From: an uncultured Pelagibacteraceae bacterium
Lineage (GTDB): Bacteria; Pseudomonadota; Alphaproteobacteria; Pelagibacterales; Pelagibacteraceae
Reading direction: 5' to 3'
NCBI GenBank assembly: GCA_902563575.1
Contig: CACEXV010000003.1
Location: 62,001 to 126,000, forward strand
Length of the DNA: 64,000 nucleotides
Shown here: piece by piece, positions 24,728 through 32,069 of the stretch
How the letters are laid out: each line of letters starts with the position of its first letter
Numbering within the stretch: the first letter of the stretch is position 1
The notes under the pieces: model-generated
What the model was told of the DNA's origin: nothing
Seen by the model: only the letters and a program-made list of their open reading frames with translations
Database searches by the model: none
Program-made: the position numbers and the translations under genes

Positions 24728-25245
24728 AAACTTTTCATTAAAGTCAAAATTATTAATAGTAGTATTGCTTGAAATATCCAAGAGACTATTACAACTCCTA
24801 AAGCACGCCATAGTGATGTATAATCTAATGCTGCTCTTACCCCAACGACCATACAAGCTAGCATCCAAAAAGCTGAACCTATGAAAGTAACCGTCATTAA
24901 ATCAGGTGTTATACCAAATATTCTTATCAAGCCTGGTGCGCTAGAAAAACCAATAGTTCTTAAAAGCTCACCGTGATCACTTTTTGTATTTTTATCGGGA
25001 AATAATTTAACACCTACAAAATAAATTATGTAAGCCCAGACATACCAGCTTATCAAAGATAAAACTGGAGCTATTAGAAAATTAGATGCACCAAGTTGTA
25101 AAGCTCCTACTCCTGCAGCCATACTTGACAGAACAACTACCAAACCTGCTTGAAACGTTGCACTTTTATCTCGTTCGACTTCTTCGTAAAGATCTACGTC
25201 AATCTTTATAGCCCTAAATACTCTATTAAAAAAATTGTTCATCAT
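24724..25245 (-). CDS. Yip1-domain membrane protein
   Basis: A 173-residue protein with about five hydrophobic segments after a short charged N-terminus (VDLYEEVERDKSAT). The GFSSAPGLIRIFG turn in the middle is the hallmark of bacterial Yip1-family proteins. Their function is unknown; membrane organisation has been suggested for eukaryotic members. The start overlaps the stop of the HisN-like gene by one base. Confidence 0.82.
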   Translation of the reverse strand: MMNNFFNRVFRAIKIDVDLYEEVERDKSATFQAGLVVVLSSMAAGVGALQLGASNFLIAPVLSLISWYVWAYIIYFVGVKLFPDKNTKSDHGELLRTIGFSSAPGLIRIFGITPDLMTVTFIGSAFWMLACMVVGVRAALDYTSLWRALGVVIVSWIFQAILLLIILTLMKSF

Positions 25246-26054
25246 TATGCGAAAGGCTTTAATATATTTAAAATTTTATTATGCAAGTTTTTATTTGAGG
25301 TAGCTATTATTTTTCCCCCTTTTTCGGCAGGTTCATTACGCCAATTTGTTATTACTCCCCCTGAATTTTTGATTATTGGTATTAATGGTAAAATATCATA
25401 AGGTTTAAGGTTTGCTTCTATAACACCATCGACTTTACCCTCAGCCAATAAACAATAACTCAAAGCATCAAGACTAGCTAGTCTAAAAGACCAACCAAAT
25501 TTTTTTATAATCTTGTTTTGATTGTTCTCACTTAATTTGTGATGAAAATTTCCAATTATTTTGATTTTCTTTAAATTAATATTATTTGAACTTTTTATCT
25601 TTTTCTTTTTTCCATTAAAAAATACGTAAGAATTTTTTTTATCATTAATATAAAATTTATTCAGTGCTGGAAAATTTGCTAAGCCAAGTAAAGATTTATT
25701 TCTATATGACAATCCTATAAGATTAGACCATGTCGGTGCACCAATCAAAAATGCTTTGGTTCCATCAATTGGATCTATTGACCAGGTAAAATCGCTGGAC
25801 GTTTTTTTATTTTTATATTCTTCACCAACAATAGAGTCATTAGGAAAAGATTTGTTTATAATTTTTCTAATATACTTCTCAAATAATTTATCAAAATTAG
25901 TTACTGGATCAAAATTCTCTTTGTTTTTAAATTTATTGAACACTCTTAAATTGTTTTGAGCTCTTTTATTGTAGAAAATATTTAATTTTTTTGGTAGATT
26001 TTTTAAAAATAAATCTACTCTTTTGTGTTCTAAAATATTTTTTGACTTATTCAT
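25245..26054 (-). CDS. hisN: Inositol-monophosphatase-family enzyme, probable histidinol-phosphatase
   Basis: About 269 residues. Metal-site motifs are GEEYKN near 76 and DPIDGTKAFLIGAPTW near 92-107, with a C-terminal KPYDILPLIPIIKNSGG replacing the usual WDxAAG. The GTKAF...P-W pattern and the LKPYD variant fit the histidinol-phosphatase (HisN) branch better than the CysQ-type protein at 6315. It would dephosphorylate histidinol phosphate. The ATG at 26054 is preferred; an earlier start adds residues overlapping tspO. It is two bases from tspO and one base inside the Yip1-like gene. Confidence 0.75.
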   Translation of the reverse strand: MNKSKNILEHKRVDLFLKNLPKKLNIFYNKRAQNNLRVFNKFKNKENFDPVTNFDKLFEKYIRKIINKSFPNDSIVGEEYKNKKTSSDFTWSIDPIDGTKAFLIGAPTWSNLIGLSYRNKSLLGLANFPALNKFYINDKKNSYVFFNGKKKKIKSSNNINLKKIKIIGNFHHKLSENNQNKIIKKFGWSFRLASLDALSYCLLAEGKVDGVIEANLKPYDILPLIPIIKNSGGVITNWRNEPAEKGGKIIATSNKNLHNKILNILKPFA

Positions 26055-26056
26055 AT

Positions 26057-26518
26057 TTAATTTAATATTAAAATTGATGCATTTAGGAAGAGAGCATAGC
26101 TTGACCAAAGCAAGTATGGCACCATCAATAAAAATGATAAATTATCACGTGATTTAAAAATAATAGTTAAATAAATTACCATTGCCAAAATTATAATAAG
26201 ATTTATCAAAGATAATAAAATTTCGTGAAATCCAAAAAAAACTACACTCCAGCTAGCATTGAAAAGTATATGTATAAAATAAATTATAAGAATTTTAGTT
26301 TCATAAAATTTAGTCCACACTTTCCAAATTGCTACAGACATAAAAACATATAGGGTTGTCCAAACTGGACCAAATACCCAAGATGGAGGATTATATGGGG
26401 ATAACGTAAGACTTGAATACCATGGTTCCTTGAACTGAGATGTCGTAAATCCTCCAATTGCAGAGGCTACAAACGTTATGATTAATATTATGAATAATGA
26501 TAAATACTTATTTCTCAT
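26057..26518 (-). CDS. tspO: TspO/MBR family protein
   Basis: About 153 residues with five membrane helices. Typical pieces are PWYSSLTLSPYNPPSWVFGPVWT near 37-59 and the tryptophan-rich WKVWTKF and NASWSVVFFG segments. TspO binds porphyrins and heme and in alphaproteobacteria tunes pigment genes and oxidative-stress responses. Its place between photolyase genes and a heme-degrading-type monooxygenase fits tetrapyrrole photodamage (inference). The ATG at 26518 is chosen because upstream starts run into the divergent SDR gene. Confidence 0.93.
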   Translation of the reverse strand: MRNKYLSLFIILIITFVASAIGGFTTSQFKEPWYSSLTLSPYNPPSWVFGPVWTTLYVFMSVAIWKVWTKFYETKILIIYFIHILFNASWSVVFFGFHEILLSLINLIIILAMVIYLTIIFKSRDNLSFLLMVPYLLWSSYALFLNASILILN

Positions 26519-26539
26519 AATTTGTTGTATAAACAATTT

Positions 26540-27295
26540 ATGTCAAAAAATCAGAAAAAAATTTGGGTTACTGGTGCCAGCAGTGGTATTGGCAGAGCTG
26601 TTGCGGAAAAATTTGCAATGGAAGGTTGGAAAGTTGCTGTTTCCGCTAGACGAAAGGAAAAACTAGATGAGATGGCATCATCAAACAGCAATATAGTTTC
26701 CTATCCCTTAGATGTCGTTAATAAAGAAAACTGTCAAACAACATTCAACAAAATTACCGAAGAGTTCGGAGATATTGACATATGTTTTTTTTGTAGTGGT
26801 ACTTACGATCCAAAAAAAGAAAAAGAAATTGATTTAGATCAAAATAAGTTTGTTATGGATGTAAATTATTTTGGTGTTTTAAATTGTGTTAAATCAGTAG
26901 AAAAATATTTTAAAAATAAAAAGAACGGCCAAATCTCAATAGTCTCATCTATAGCAGGTTATAGAGGGCTTCCCAACTCAAGCGGATATGGACCATCCAA
27001 AGCGGCTTTAACAAACTTTGCTGAAAGTATATATTTCGACTTTAAGAAGTTTAATGTAAGGGTCTCTGTAGTATCTCCTGGCTTTATTAAAACTGACTTA
27101 ACAGACAAAAATGAATTTGAAATGCCATTTTTAAGATCTACAGAATACGCTGCGGAAAAAGTTTTTAAGGGGCTTACAAGCACCAACTCTTTTGAGATTC
27201 ACTTTCCAAAACAATTAACCTTAATATTGAAATTTTTACGTGTATTACCATATAAAATTTACCTGTTTCTAGTTGATAAATTGGTGAAAAGATAA
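26540..27295 (+). CDS. Short-chain dehydrogenase/reductase
   Basis: About 251 residues, a classical SDR. Cofactor motif TGASSGIGRAVAEK is near 12-25, NNAG-equivalent FCSGTYD near 83, catalytic serine in SSIAGY, and YxxxK as GYGPSKAALT near 152. A C-terminal hydrophobic tail (LRVLPYKIYLFLVDK) suggests membrane contact. A SDR of this type accompanies the FAD oxidoreductase/DUF1365/CFA set in ChrR-type photo-oxidative gene clusters (family knowledge). The ATG at 26540 is preferred over an earlier TTG. Confidence 0.9.
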   Translation: MSKNQKKIWVTGASSGIGRAVAEKFAMEGWKVAVSARRKEKLDEMASSNSNIVSYPLDVVNKENCQTTFNKITEEFGDIDICFFCSGTYDPKKEKEIDLDQNKFVMDVNYFGVLNCVKSVEKYFKNKKNGQISIVSSIAGYRGLPNSSGYGPSKAALTNFAESIYFDFKKFNVRVSVVSPGFIKTDLTDKNEFEMPFLRSTEYAAEKVFKGLTSTNSFEIHFPKQLTLILKFLRVLPYKIYLFLVDKLVKR

Positions 27296-27355
27296 ATGAT
27301 AAGTTGTGATATCTAGTCCTATCCTAAAATTAATACAAATATGCAACATACAATT

Positions 27356-27475
27356 ATGAAAAAAAAAATATCTAAATTTTTAATATTTGGAAGTTTTTAC
27401 TTTTTTCTTATTAAAGGTATAGTTTGGTTATTAGTGATATTAGGGGCATATCTCGGTTTAGATAAATTTTTCTAA
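27356..27475 (+). CDS. 39-residue membrane peptide
   Basis: A 39-residue frame with a KKKISK positive start and one or two hydrophobic stretches (about 8-33). Positive-inside charge and the absence of anything else in the gap support it, but the ribosome site is weak. It lies 60 bases after the SDR gene and two bases before the monooxygenase gene, so it may be the first gene of a two-gene unit. Confidence 0.5.
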   Translation: MKKKISKFLIFGSFYFFLIKGIVWLLVILGAYLGLDKFF

Positions 27476-27477
27476 TT

Positions 27478-27780
27478 ATGTACATCGCTATGAATAGATT
27501 TAAAATTGTATTGGGCAAAGAAAACGATTTTGAAAATGTCTGGAAAAATCGAGAAACACATTTAGACAAAGTCCCGGGTTTTAAAAAATTCAATTTAATT
27601 AAAGGTGAGAAAAAAGAGAATTATACTTTATACGCCTCTCATAGCGTATGGAACTCTAAAGAGGATTTTATTAATTGGACAAAATCTGAAGCATTTAGAA
27701 AAGCTCATCAAGGTGCTGGTCAACATGGAAATCTATATTTGGGACACCCTGAATTTGAAGGTTTTGAAAAGGTAATTTAG
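27478..27780 (+). CDS. Antibiotic-biosynthesis-monooxygenase fold, heme-degrading type
   Basis: A 100-residue ferredoxin-like protein. N6 in MNRF, the Trp in HSVWNSKEDFINW near 55-67 and the FRKAH histidine near 76 match the Asn-Trp-His pattern of IsdG/HmoB-type heme oxygenases. It probably opens the heme ring to release iron; a quinol monooxygenase is the alternative. It is placed next to sodB (convergent, one base apart) and near tspO. Confidence 0.8.
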   Translation: MYIAMNRFKIVLGKENDFENVWKNRETHLDKVPGFKKFNLIKGEKKENYTLYASHSVWNSKEDFINWTKSEAFRKAHQGAGQHGNLYLGHPEFEGFEKVI

Positions 27781-27781
27781 T

Positions 27782-28369
27782 TTAGATATTAGATTCTACA
27801 AATTCCCAGTTTATTAATTTATCAAAAAATTTTTCTAAATATTCTGGTCTTTTGTTTTTATAATCTAAATAATATGAATGTTCCCAAACATCACAGCCAA
27901 GTATAGGTTTTATGTTGTTCATGACAGGACTTTCAGCGTTTGGAGTTTTGGATATTTCTAATTCGCCATTATTAATTGATAGCCAGCACCAACCCGATCC
28001 AAATTGTGTGATACCTGCATTGATGAATTCCTGTCTGAATTTCTCAACGTTACCAAATTTATTTTTTATAAGACCCTCAAGTTTTGGAGGTAATTTTCCC
28101 CCTCCATTTGGTTTCATACATTTCCAAAAAAGGATATGATTCCAATGCTGGCTTGCATTATTAAAAATTGCTGCCTGGGACTTATCTTTAGAAGTTTTTT
28201 TTATAATTTCTTCTAAGGTCATCTTTTCTAAATCTTTTCCTTTTATTAAATTATTTAAATTCGTAATATAAGTTTGATGATGTTTGCCGTGATGTAAATC
28301 GAGTGTTTGCTCAGACATAATCGGAGCTAAAGCAGTTTTCTGATAATCTAATTTTGGTAGTTCAAACAT
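27782..28369 (-). CDS. sodB: Iron/manganese superoxide dismutase
   Basis: A 195-residue cytoplasmic enzyme. Metal ligands align as H26, H78, D160 and H164 (in DVWEHSYYLDY). The WNHILFW and FGSGWCWL segments are typical of the Fe form. It dismutates superoxide to peroxide and oxygen. One base separates it from the DUF3833 gene upstream, and the run continues back to gcvT without an obvious terminator. Confidence 0.95.
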   Translation of the reverse strand: MFELPKLDYQKTALAPIMSEQTLDLHHGKHHQTYITNLNNLIKGKDLEKMTLEEIIKKTSKDKSQAAIFNNASQHWNHILFWKCMKPNGGGKLPPKLEGLIKNKFGNVEKFRQEFINAGITQFGSGWCWLSINNGELEISKTPNAESPVMNNIKPILGCDVWEHSYYLDYKNKRPEYLEKFFDKLINWEFVESNI

Positions 28370-28894
28370 TTATTTTTTAAAAAACATTACTGTTAATTCG
28401 GCTACTTTAAATCCAAATTTAGTCATTGTCGCTCTATTTATTGCCACACTCTCATCTTGTTTAAATATCCAGTCATCAAAAGTAATCTTAATATTTTTAC
28501 CTTTAACAGGAACTAACAGAACATATTCAAATTTAAAAGCTGGCCCGTATGAGTAACCTTTGGCTATTCCGACCACATCCGAAGCAGTTCCCTCATAATT
28601 ATGATCATCAATCTTATTTATTTTCCACTGTCTTGTTTGTCTTTCACCATCATTCCAGTCAAAAACTTCGTCTAAAATTAAAGTTTTTCCATCCCATTTT
28701 CCCTCTAAATCTGCCTTAAATTGTCGAGTAACTTTACCTGATCTATTTTGCAAAACACCCCATGCTTCGACTTTCCCAGATAAATACTCCTCAATTATTA
28801 ATCTTGGTTTTTGGTCCTTAAAGTCTGTTGGGTTCATATTATTTACGCATCCAGTTAAAATTAATAATAAAAAAACTCCTATAATATTTTTCAT
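28370..28894 (-). CDS. DUF3833 lipoprotein
   Basis: A 174-residue protein with a lipobox at about 13-16 (LTGC). The body matches DUF3833 in pattern: YLSGKVEAWGVLQNRSGKVTRQF, DWNDGERQTRQWKI and a GIAKGYSYGPAFKFEY stretch, an all-beta lipocalin-like domain. DUF3833 genes recurrently sit with CFA synthase, DUF1365 and COG2907-type oxidoreductase genes, as here. A lipid-binding role at the membrane is inference. Confidence 0.85.
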   Translation of the reverse strand: MKNIIGVFLLLILTGCVNNMNPTDFKDQKPRLIIEEYLSGKVEAWGVLQNRSGKVTRQFKADLEGKWDGKTLILDEVFDWNDGERQTRQWKINKIDDHNYEGTASDVVGIAKGYSYGPAFKFEYVLLVPVKGKNIKITFDDWIFKQDESVAINRATMTKFGFKVAELTVMFFKK

Positions 28895-30076
28895 TTACTT
28901 ATTGGACATTGAAAATTGAATTAAGTCAATATTTTTCGATTTAAAACCACCTTCACAATAAGAAAGGTAAAATTCCCACATACGCTTAAAATAATCATCA
29001 AATCCAAGTGGACTAATTTTTTCCCATACACCTAAAAAGTTCTCTCTCCATGTAGCTAATGTTCTAGCATAATCAGTGGAATAGGAATTAATTTTTTCAA
29101 GTTTAAGGTTATTCTTTTTAATCAAATTTTCCATAAAACTGATTGATGGCAAAAATCCACCAGGAAAAATATATTTTTGTATAAAATCTTCGTTGGCACG
29201 ATATCTATCAAATAAATCATTTTTTATTACTATCCCTTGAATAGCAGCTGATCCGTTATCATTTAAAACTTTTTTTATAGTCCCGAAATATTGATCCATA
29301 TATTGTTCTCCAACTGCCTCGATCATTTCTATCGAAGCAACATGATCATATTTTTCGTTTAAATCTCTGTAATCTAAAAACTTTACGTTAACTTTGTTGT
29401 TCAGCCCTGACTCAAATATTTTCTTTTTCGTATAATTATATTGATTTTTTGAAATTGTAATACAATCAACGCTTACGTCATATTTTTTTGCTAAATATTC
29501 TGTAAAACCTCCCCAGCCACATCCAATTTCTAAAATTTTATTTCCGTCTTTTATTTTTAACAAATTAATAAGTTCTTGAAATTTATTCTTTTGTGCGCTT
29601 TCTAAATTGTCACTTTCATTTTTATAAACTGCGCTAGAGTAAGTAAGAGTTTTATCAAGCCAAAGAGAGAAAAACTCATTTCCTAAATCGTAATGTTTTG
29701 AGATATATTTTTTACTTTTCGATTTTGTGTTTGATGCAAAAATTTTTTTAAGAACGTTTTTAATTTTTTGCAACTTAAGACTTCCGGAGAAAGAGTATAT
29801 TATATTTATATTTCTGGCAGTCAATTCAACTAAATTAGTTAAATTTGACGAGTAAAAATCTTTTTTCATATGTCCTTCACCTAAAGCCGAGCTTCCACCA
29901 AGTATTACATTAAGATAAAATTGCGGATTATTAATTTTGATATCAGCAATTAGCTTGCTCTCTAAGTCACCAAAATGAAAAACTTTTCCATCATAATTAA
30001 TTAATTTCAGATTTCCCTGTGAAATATTTTTCAATTTATTTAAAACAAATTTTTCTGAAATTTTACTTAAACTCAT
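28895..30076 (-). CDS. cfa: Cyclopropane-fatty-acyl-phospholipid synthase family methyltransferase
   Basis: A 393-residue SAM-dependent enzyme. After an N-terminal lipid-binding region (about 1-110), the catalytic core has YDLGNEFFSLWLDKTLTYSS near 127-146 and the SAM loop EIGCGWGGFTEY near 182-193. It methylates unsaturated acyl chains in phospholipids; members of this neighbourhood can make cyclopropane or methylated/furan-type fatty acids. It overlaps DUF1365 by one base, so it is translated with it. Confidence 0.92.
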   Translation of the reverse strand: MSLSKISEKFVLNKLKNISQGNLKLINYDGKVFHFGDLESKLIADIKINNPQFYLNVILGGSSALGEGHMKKDFYSSNLTNLVELTARNINIIYSFSGSLKLQKIKNVLKKIFASNTKSKSKKYISKHYDLGNEFFSLWLDKTLTYSSAVYKNESDNLESAQKNKFQELINLLKIKDGNKILEIGCGWGGFTEYLAKKYDVSVDCITISKNQYNYTKKKIFESGLNNKVNVKFLDYRDLNEKYDHVASIEMIEAVGEQYMDQYFGTIKKVLNDNGSAAIQGIVIKNDLFDRYRANEDFIQKYIFPGGFLPSISFMENLIKKNNLKLEKINSYSTDYARTLATWRENFLGVWEKISPLGFDDYFKRMWEFYLSYCEGGFKSKNIDLIQFSMSNK

Positions 30077-30834
30077 TAATACTCCTCATAACTTAAATTA
30101 TTTTTCATTTTAGTATTTCTTTTTCGGTATATTGCTCCTTTTTTCCACAATAGTAATGCTTCATAATGTATCGAACTAATAATTTTTATTGTCATTAAAG
30201 GATATTTAAAAAAATTTAACATAAGTTGTTTAAAATTAAACTCCTTTTTTTTTCCCGTTTGAGTAGCGGTCAAAACTATTCCTTTGGTATCTGTTTGTTT
30301 TATAAAAACTGAAAGCTTATCTTTTGGATCAAGTAATTTAAAATTATAGTAAGTTTCCATATCCATGAATGGTGAAACATAAAATTTTTTTTTACATTTT
30401 TGAATTATTTCCTCATTATCCTTAATCTTAAAAATATAAGTATGTTGCTCATTAAATGTGTTTTTTACCTCATAGAAGATTGCTTTTAATTTTTTTGCCT
30501 CATAACAGTAAAAAATGCTTAAGGGATTAAACACATATCCAAATATTCTAGGATAACACAGTATTTTTATTTTTGATATTTTGCCTTCAATATTAAACTT
30601 GCTTAAATTAGAAAGCACCCAATCTTTTAAAGCACCTCCATCTCGATCCCCGTGATCTTTATCGTAAAAGCTAAAGACATTAAATTTGTTGTGTGAAAAA
30701 ATGCCTATCGACTTACTTAATTGAGATATTTCATCTAAATCTATTAAAAGCGAAAATGTTTTATATTTTAAGAAATGCTTTACAGGTTTAAATCTTGTGT
30801 GAGTAACCTCACCATTATAAATACATGAATTCAT
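30076..30834 (-). CDS. DUF1365 family protein
   Basis: A 252-residue protein. Key family segments are YNGEVTHTRFKPVKHFLKY near the N-terminus, DHGDRDGGALKDWV near 55-68, ILCYPRIFGYVFNPLSIFYCY near 90-110 and VSPFMDMETYYNF near 152. The function is unknown; it is consistently linked to CFA synthase and FAD oxidoreductase genes. Single-base overlaps with both neighbours indicate coupled translation. Confidence 0.92.
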   Translation of the reverse strand: MNSCIYNGEVTHTRFKPVKHFLKYKTFSLLIDLDEISQLSKSIGIFSHNKFNVFSFYDKDHGDRDGGALKDWVLSNLSKFNIEGKISKIKILCYPRIFGYVFNPLSIFYCYEAKKLKAIFYEVKNTFNEQHTYIFKIKDNEEIIQKCKKKFYVSPFMDMETYYNFKLLDPKDKLSVFIKQTDTKGIVLTATQTGKKKEFNFKQLMLNFFKYPLMTIKIISSIHYEALLLWKKGAIYRKRNTKMKNNLSYEEY

Positions 30835-32060
30835 TAAGTTTTAAATTTATCTATTAATTCCATAGATGATTTTAGTCCATCTTCGTGGAAACCGTAACCA
30901 AAATAACTGCCACAAAACCAGGTTCTTTTTTTGCCTTGAATCAACTGCAAATCCTTTTGAATCTTAGTATTCTCTGAATTTAAGTATGGATGGGTGAAAT
31001 TAACTTTTTTTATAATGAGACTATTTGTTGGGTCAAAAATTGGATTTAAAGTTAAAAAATAGTTTTTTTCGGTGTCAAGATTCTGGAGCTTATTTAGCCA
31101 GTAAGTTATACATGTCTTTTCTCCATTTGATACAGAGTTCCAACTAGACCAGGCTCTTTTTTTATTTGGCATAAGTCTTTCATCTGTATGTAAAAATGCT
31201 TCATTTTTAACATAATTAAATTTTCCCAATAGACTCATTTCATGTTCAGTTGGTTTTTCGAGCATCTTTAAACTTTCATCAGCATGTGAGGCCAAAACTA
31301 CATGATCATAATCAATATATTCATTTCCAATCACCACTCTTGTATTGTCATCGCTTCGAACAATTTTATCTACCCGATAGTTTTTAAATATCTCTCCACT
31401 AATTTTTTCTATGACTTTTTTTACGTAAGCTCTGCTTCTATTTGAAACTGTATACCATTGCGGTCTATTTTTTAATTTGAATAGACCATGATTAGTAAAA
31501 AAGTTTAGAAAAAATTTTAATGGCATCTCCTTTGCTTTATCAAACGGCATTGACCAGATAGCAGCAACCATTGGTATTAAATGATACTCAATAAAGTAGT
31601 TTGATAATTTTTTTTCGCTAAGAAAGGTTCCGAGCGTTTGATCTTTAATTTTACCTTCAAGAATTGTGGGTGCAGATTTATAAAATGAAATAATTTCTTT
31701 AATCATAATTAAAAATTTCAAATCAAATAAATTTATCTTATTAGCAAAAATACCTCCTAAACCACTGCCACTGTACTCTATATTGCTATTTTTAATTGAT
31801 ACAGAAAAGGACATGTCGCTTTTCTCATAAGGTACATTTAAATTTTTGAAAAATTTTGTTAAATTCGGGTAAGTTAGCTCATTAAATACAATAAAACCTA
31901 AATCTACTGGGACAATTTTATTTTCTTCTTTGATATCATATGTGAAAGAATGTCCTCCAAAGTGATCATCTTTTTCGTATAAATCAACTTTGTATTTTTT
32001 TGAGAGAAAGTATGCTGCGGATAATCCTGAAATCCCAGAGCCAATTACTGCAATTTTCAT
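30834..32060 (-). CDS. FAD-dependent oxidoreductase (COG2907 type)
   Basis: A 408-residue flavoprotein. The dinucleotide motif is IGSGISGLSAAYFLSKKY at 5-22, followed by GGHSFTYD, and the C-terminus has the FAD-closing motif WFCGSYFGYGFHEDGLKSS near 375-393. It belongs with amine-oxidase/desaturase-like proteins and is probably active on acyl lipids together with the downstream DUF1365 and CFA-type proteins. Its start is nine bases after the gcvP stop, with no terminator between. Confidence 0.9.
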   Translation of the reverse strand: MKIAVIGSGISGLSAAYFLSKKYKVDLYEKDDHFGGHSFTYDIKEENKIVPVDLGFIVFNELTYPNLTKFFKNLNVPYEKSDMSFSVSIKNSNIEYSGSGLGGIFANKINLFDLKFLIMIKEIISFYKSAPTILEGKIKDQTLGTFLSEKKLSNYFIEYHLIPMVAAIWSMPFDKAKEMPLKFFLNFFTNHGLFKLKNRPQWYTVSNRSRAYVKKVIEKISGEIFKNYRVDKIVRSDDNTRVVIGNEYIDYDHVVLASHADESLKMLEKPTEHEMSLLGKFNYVKNEAFLHTDERLMPNKKRAWSSWNSVSNGEKTCITYWLNKLQNLDTEKNYFLTLNPIFDPTNSLIIKKVNFTHPYLNSENTKIQKDLQLIQGKKRTWFCGSYFGYGFHEDGLKSSMELIDKFKT

Positions 32061-32069
32061 TTAAATAAA

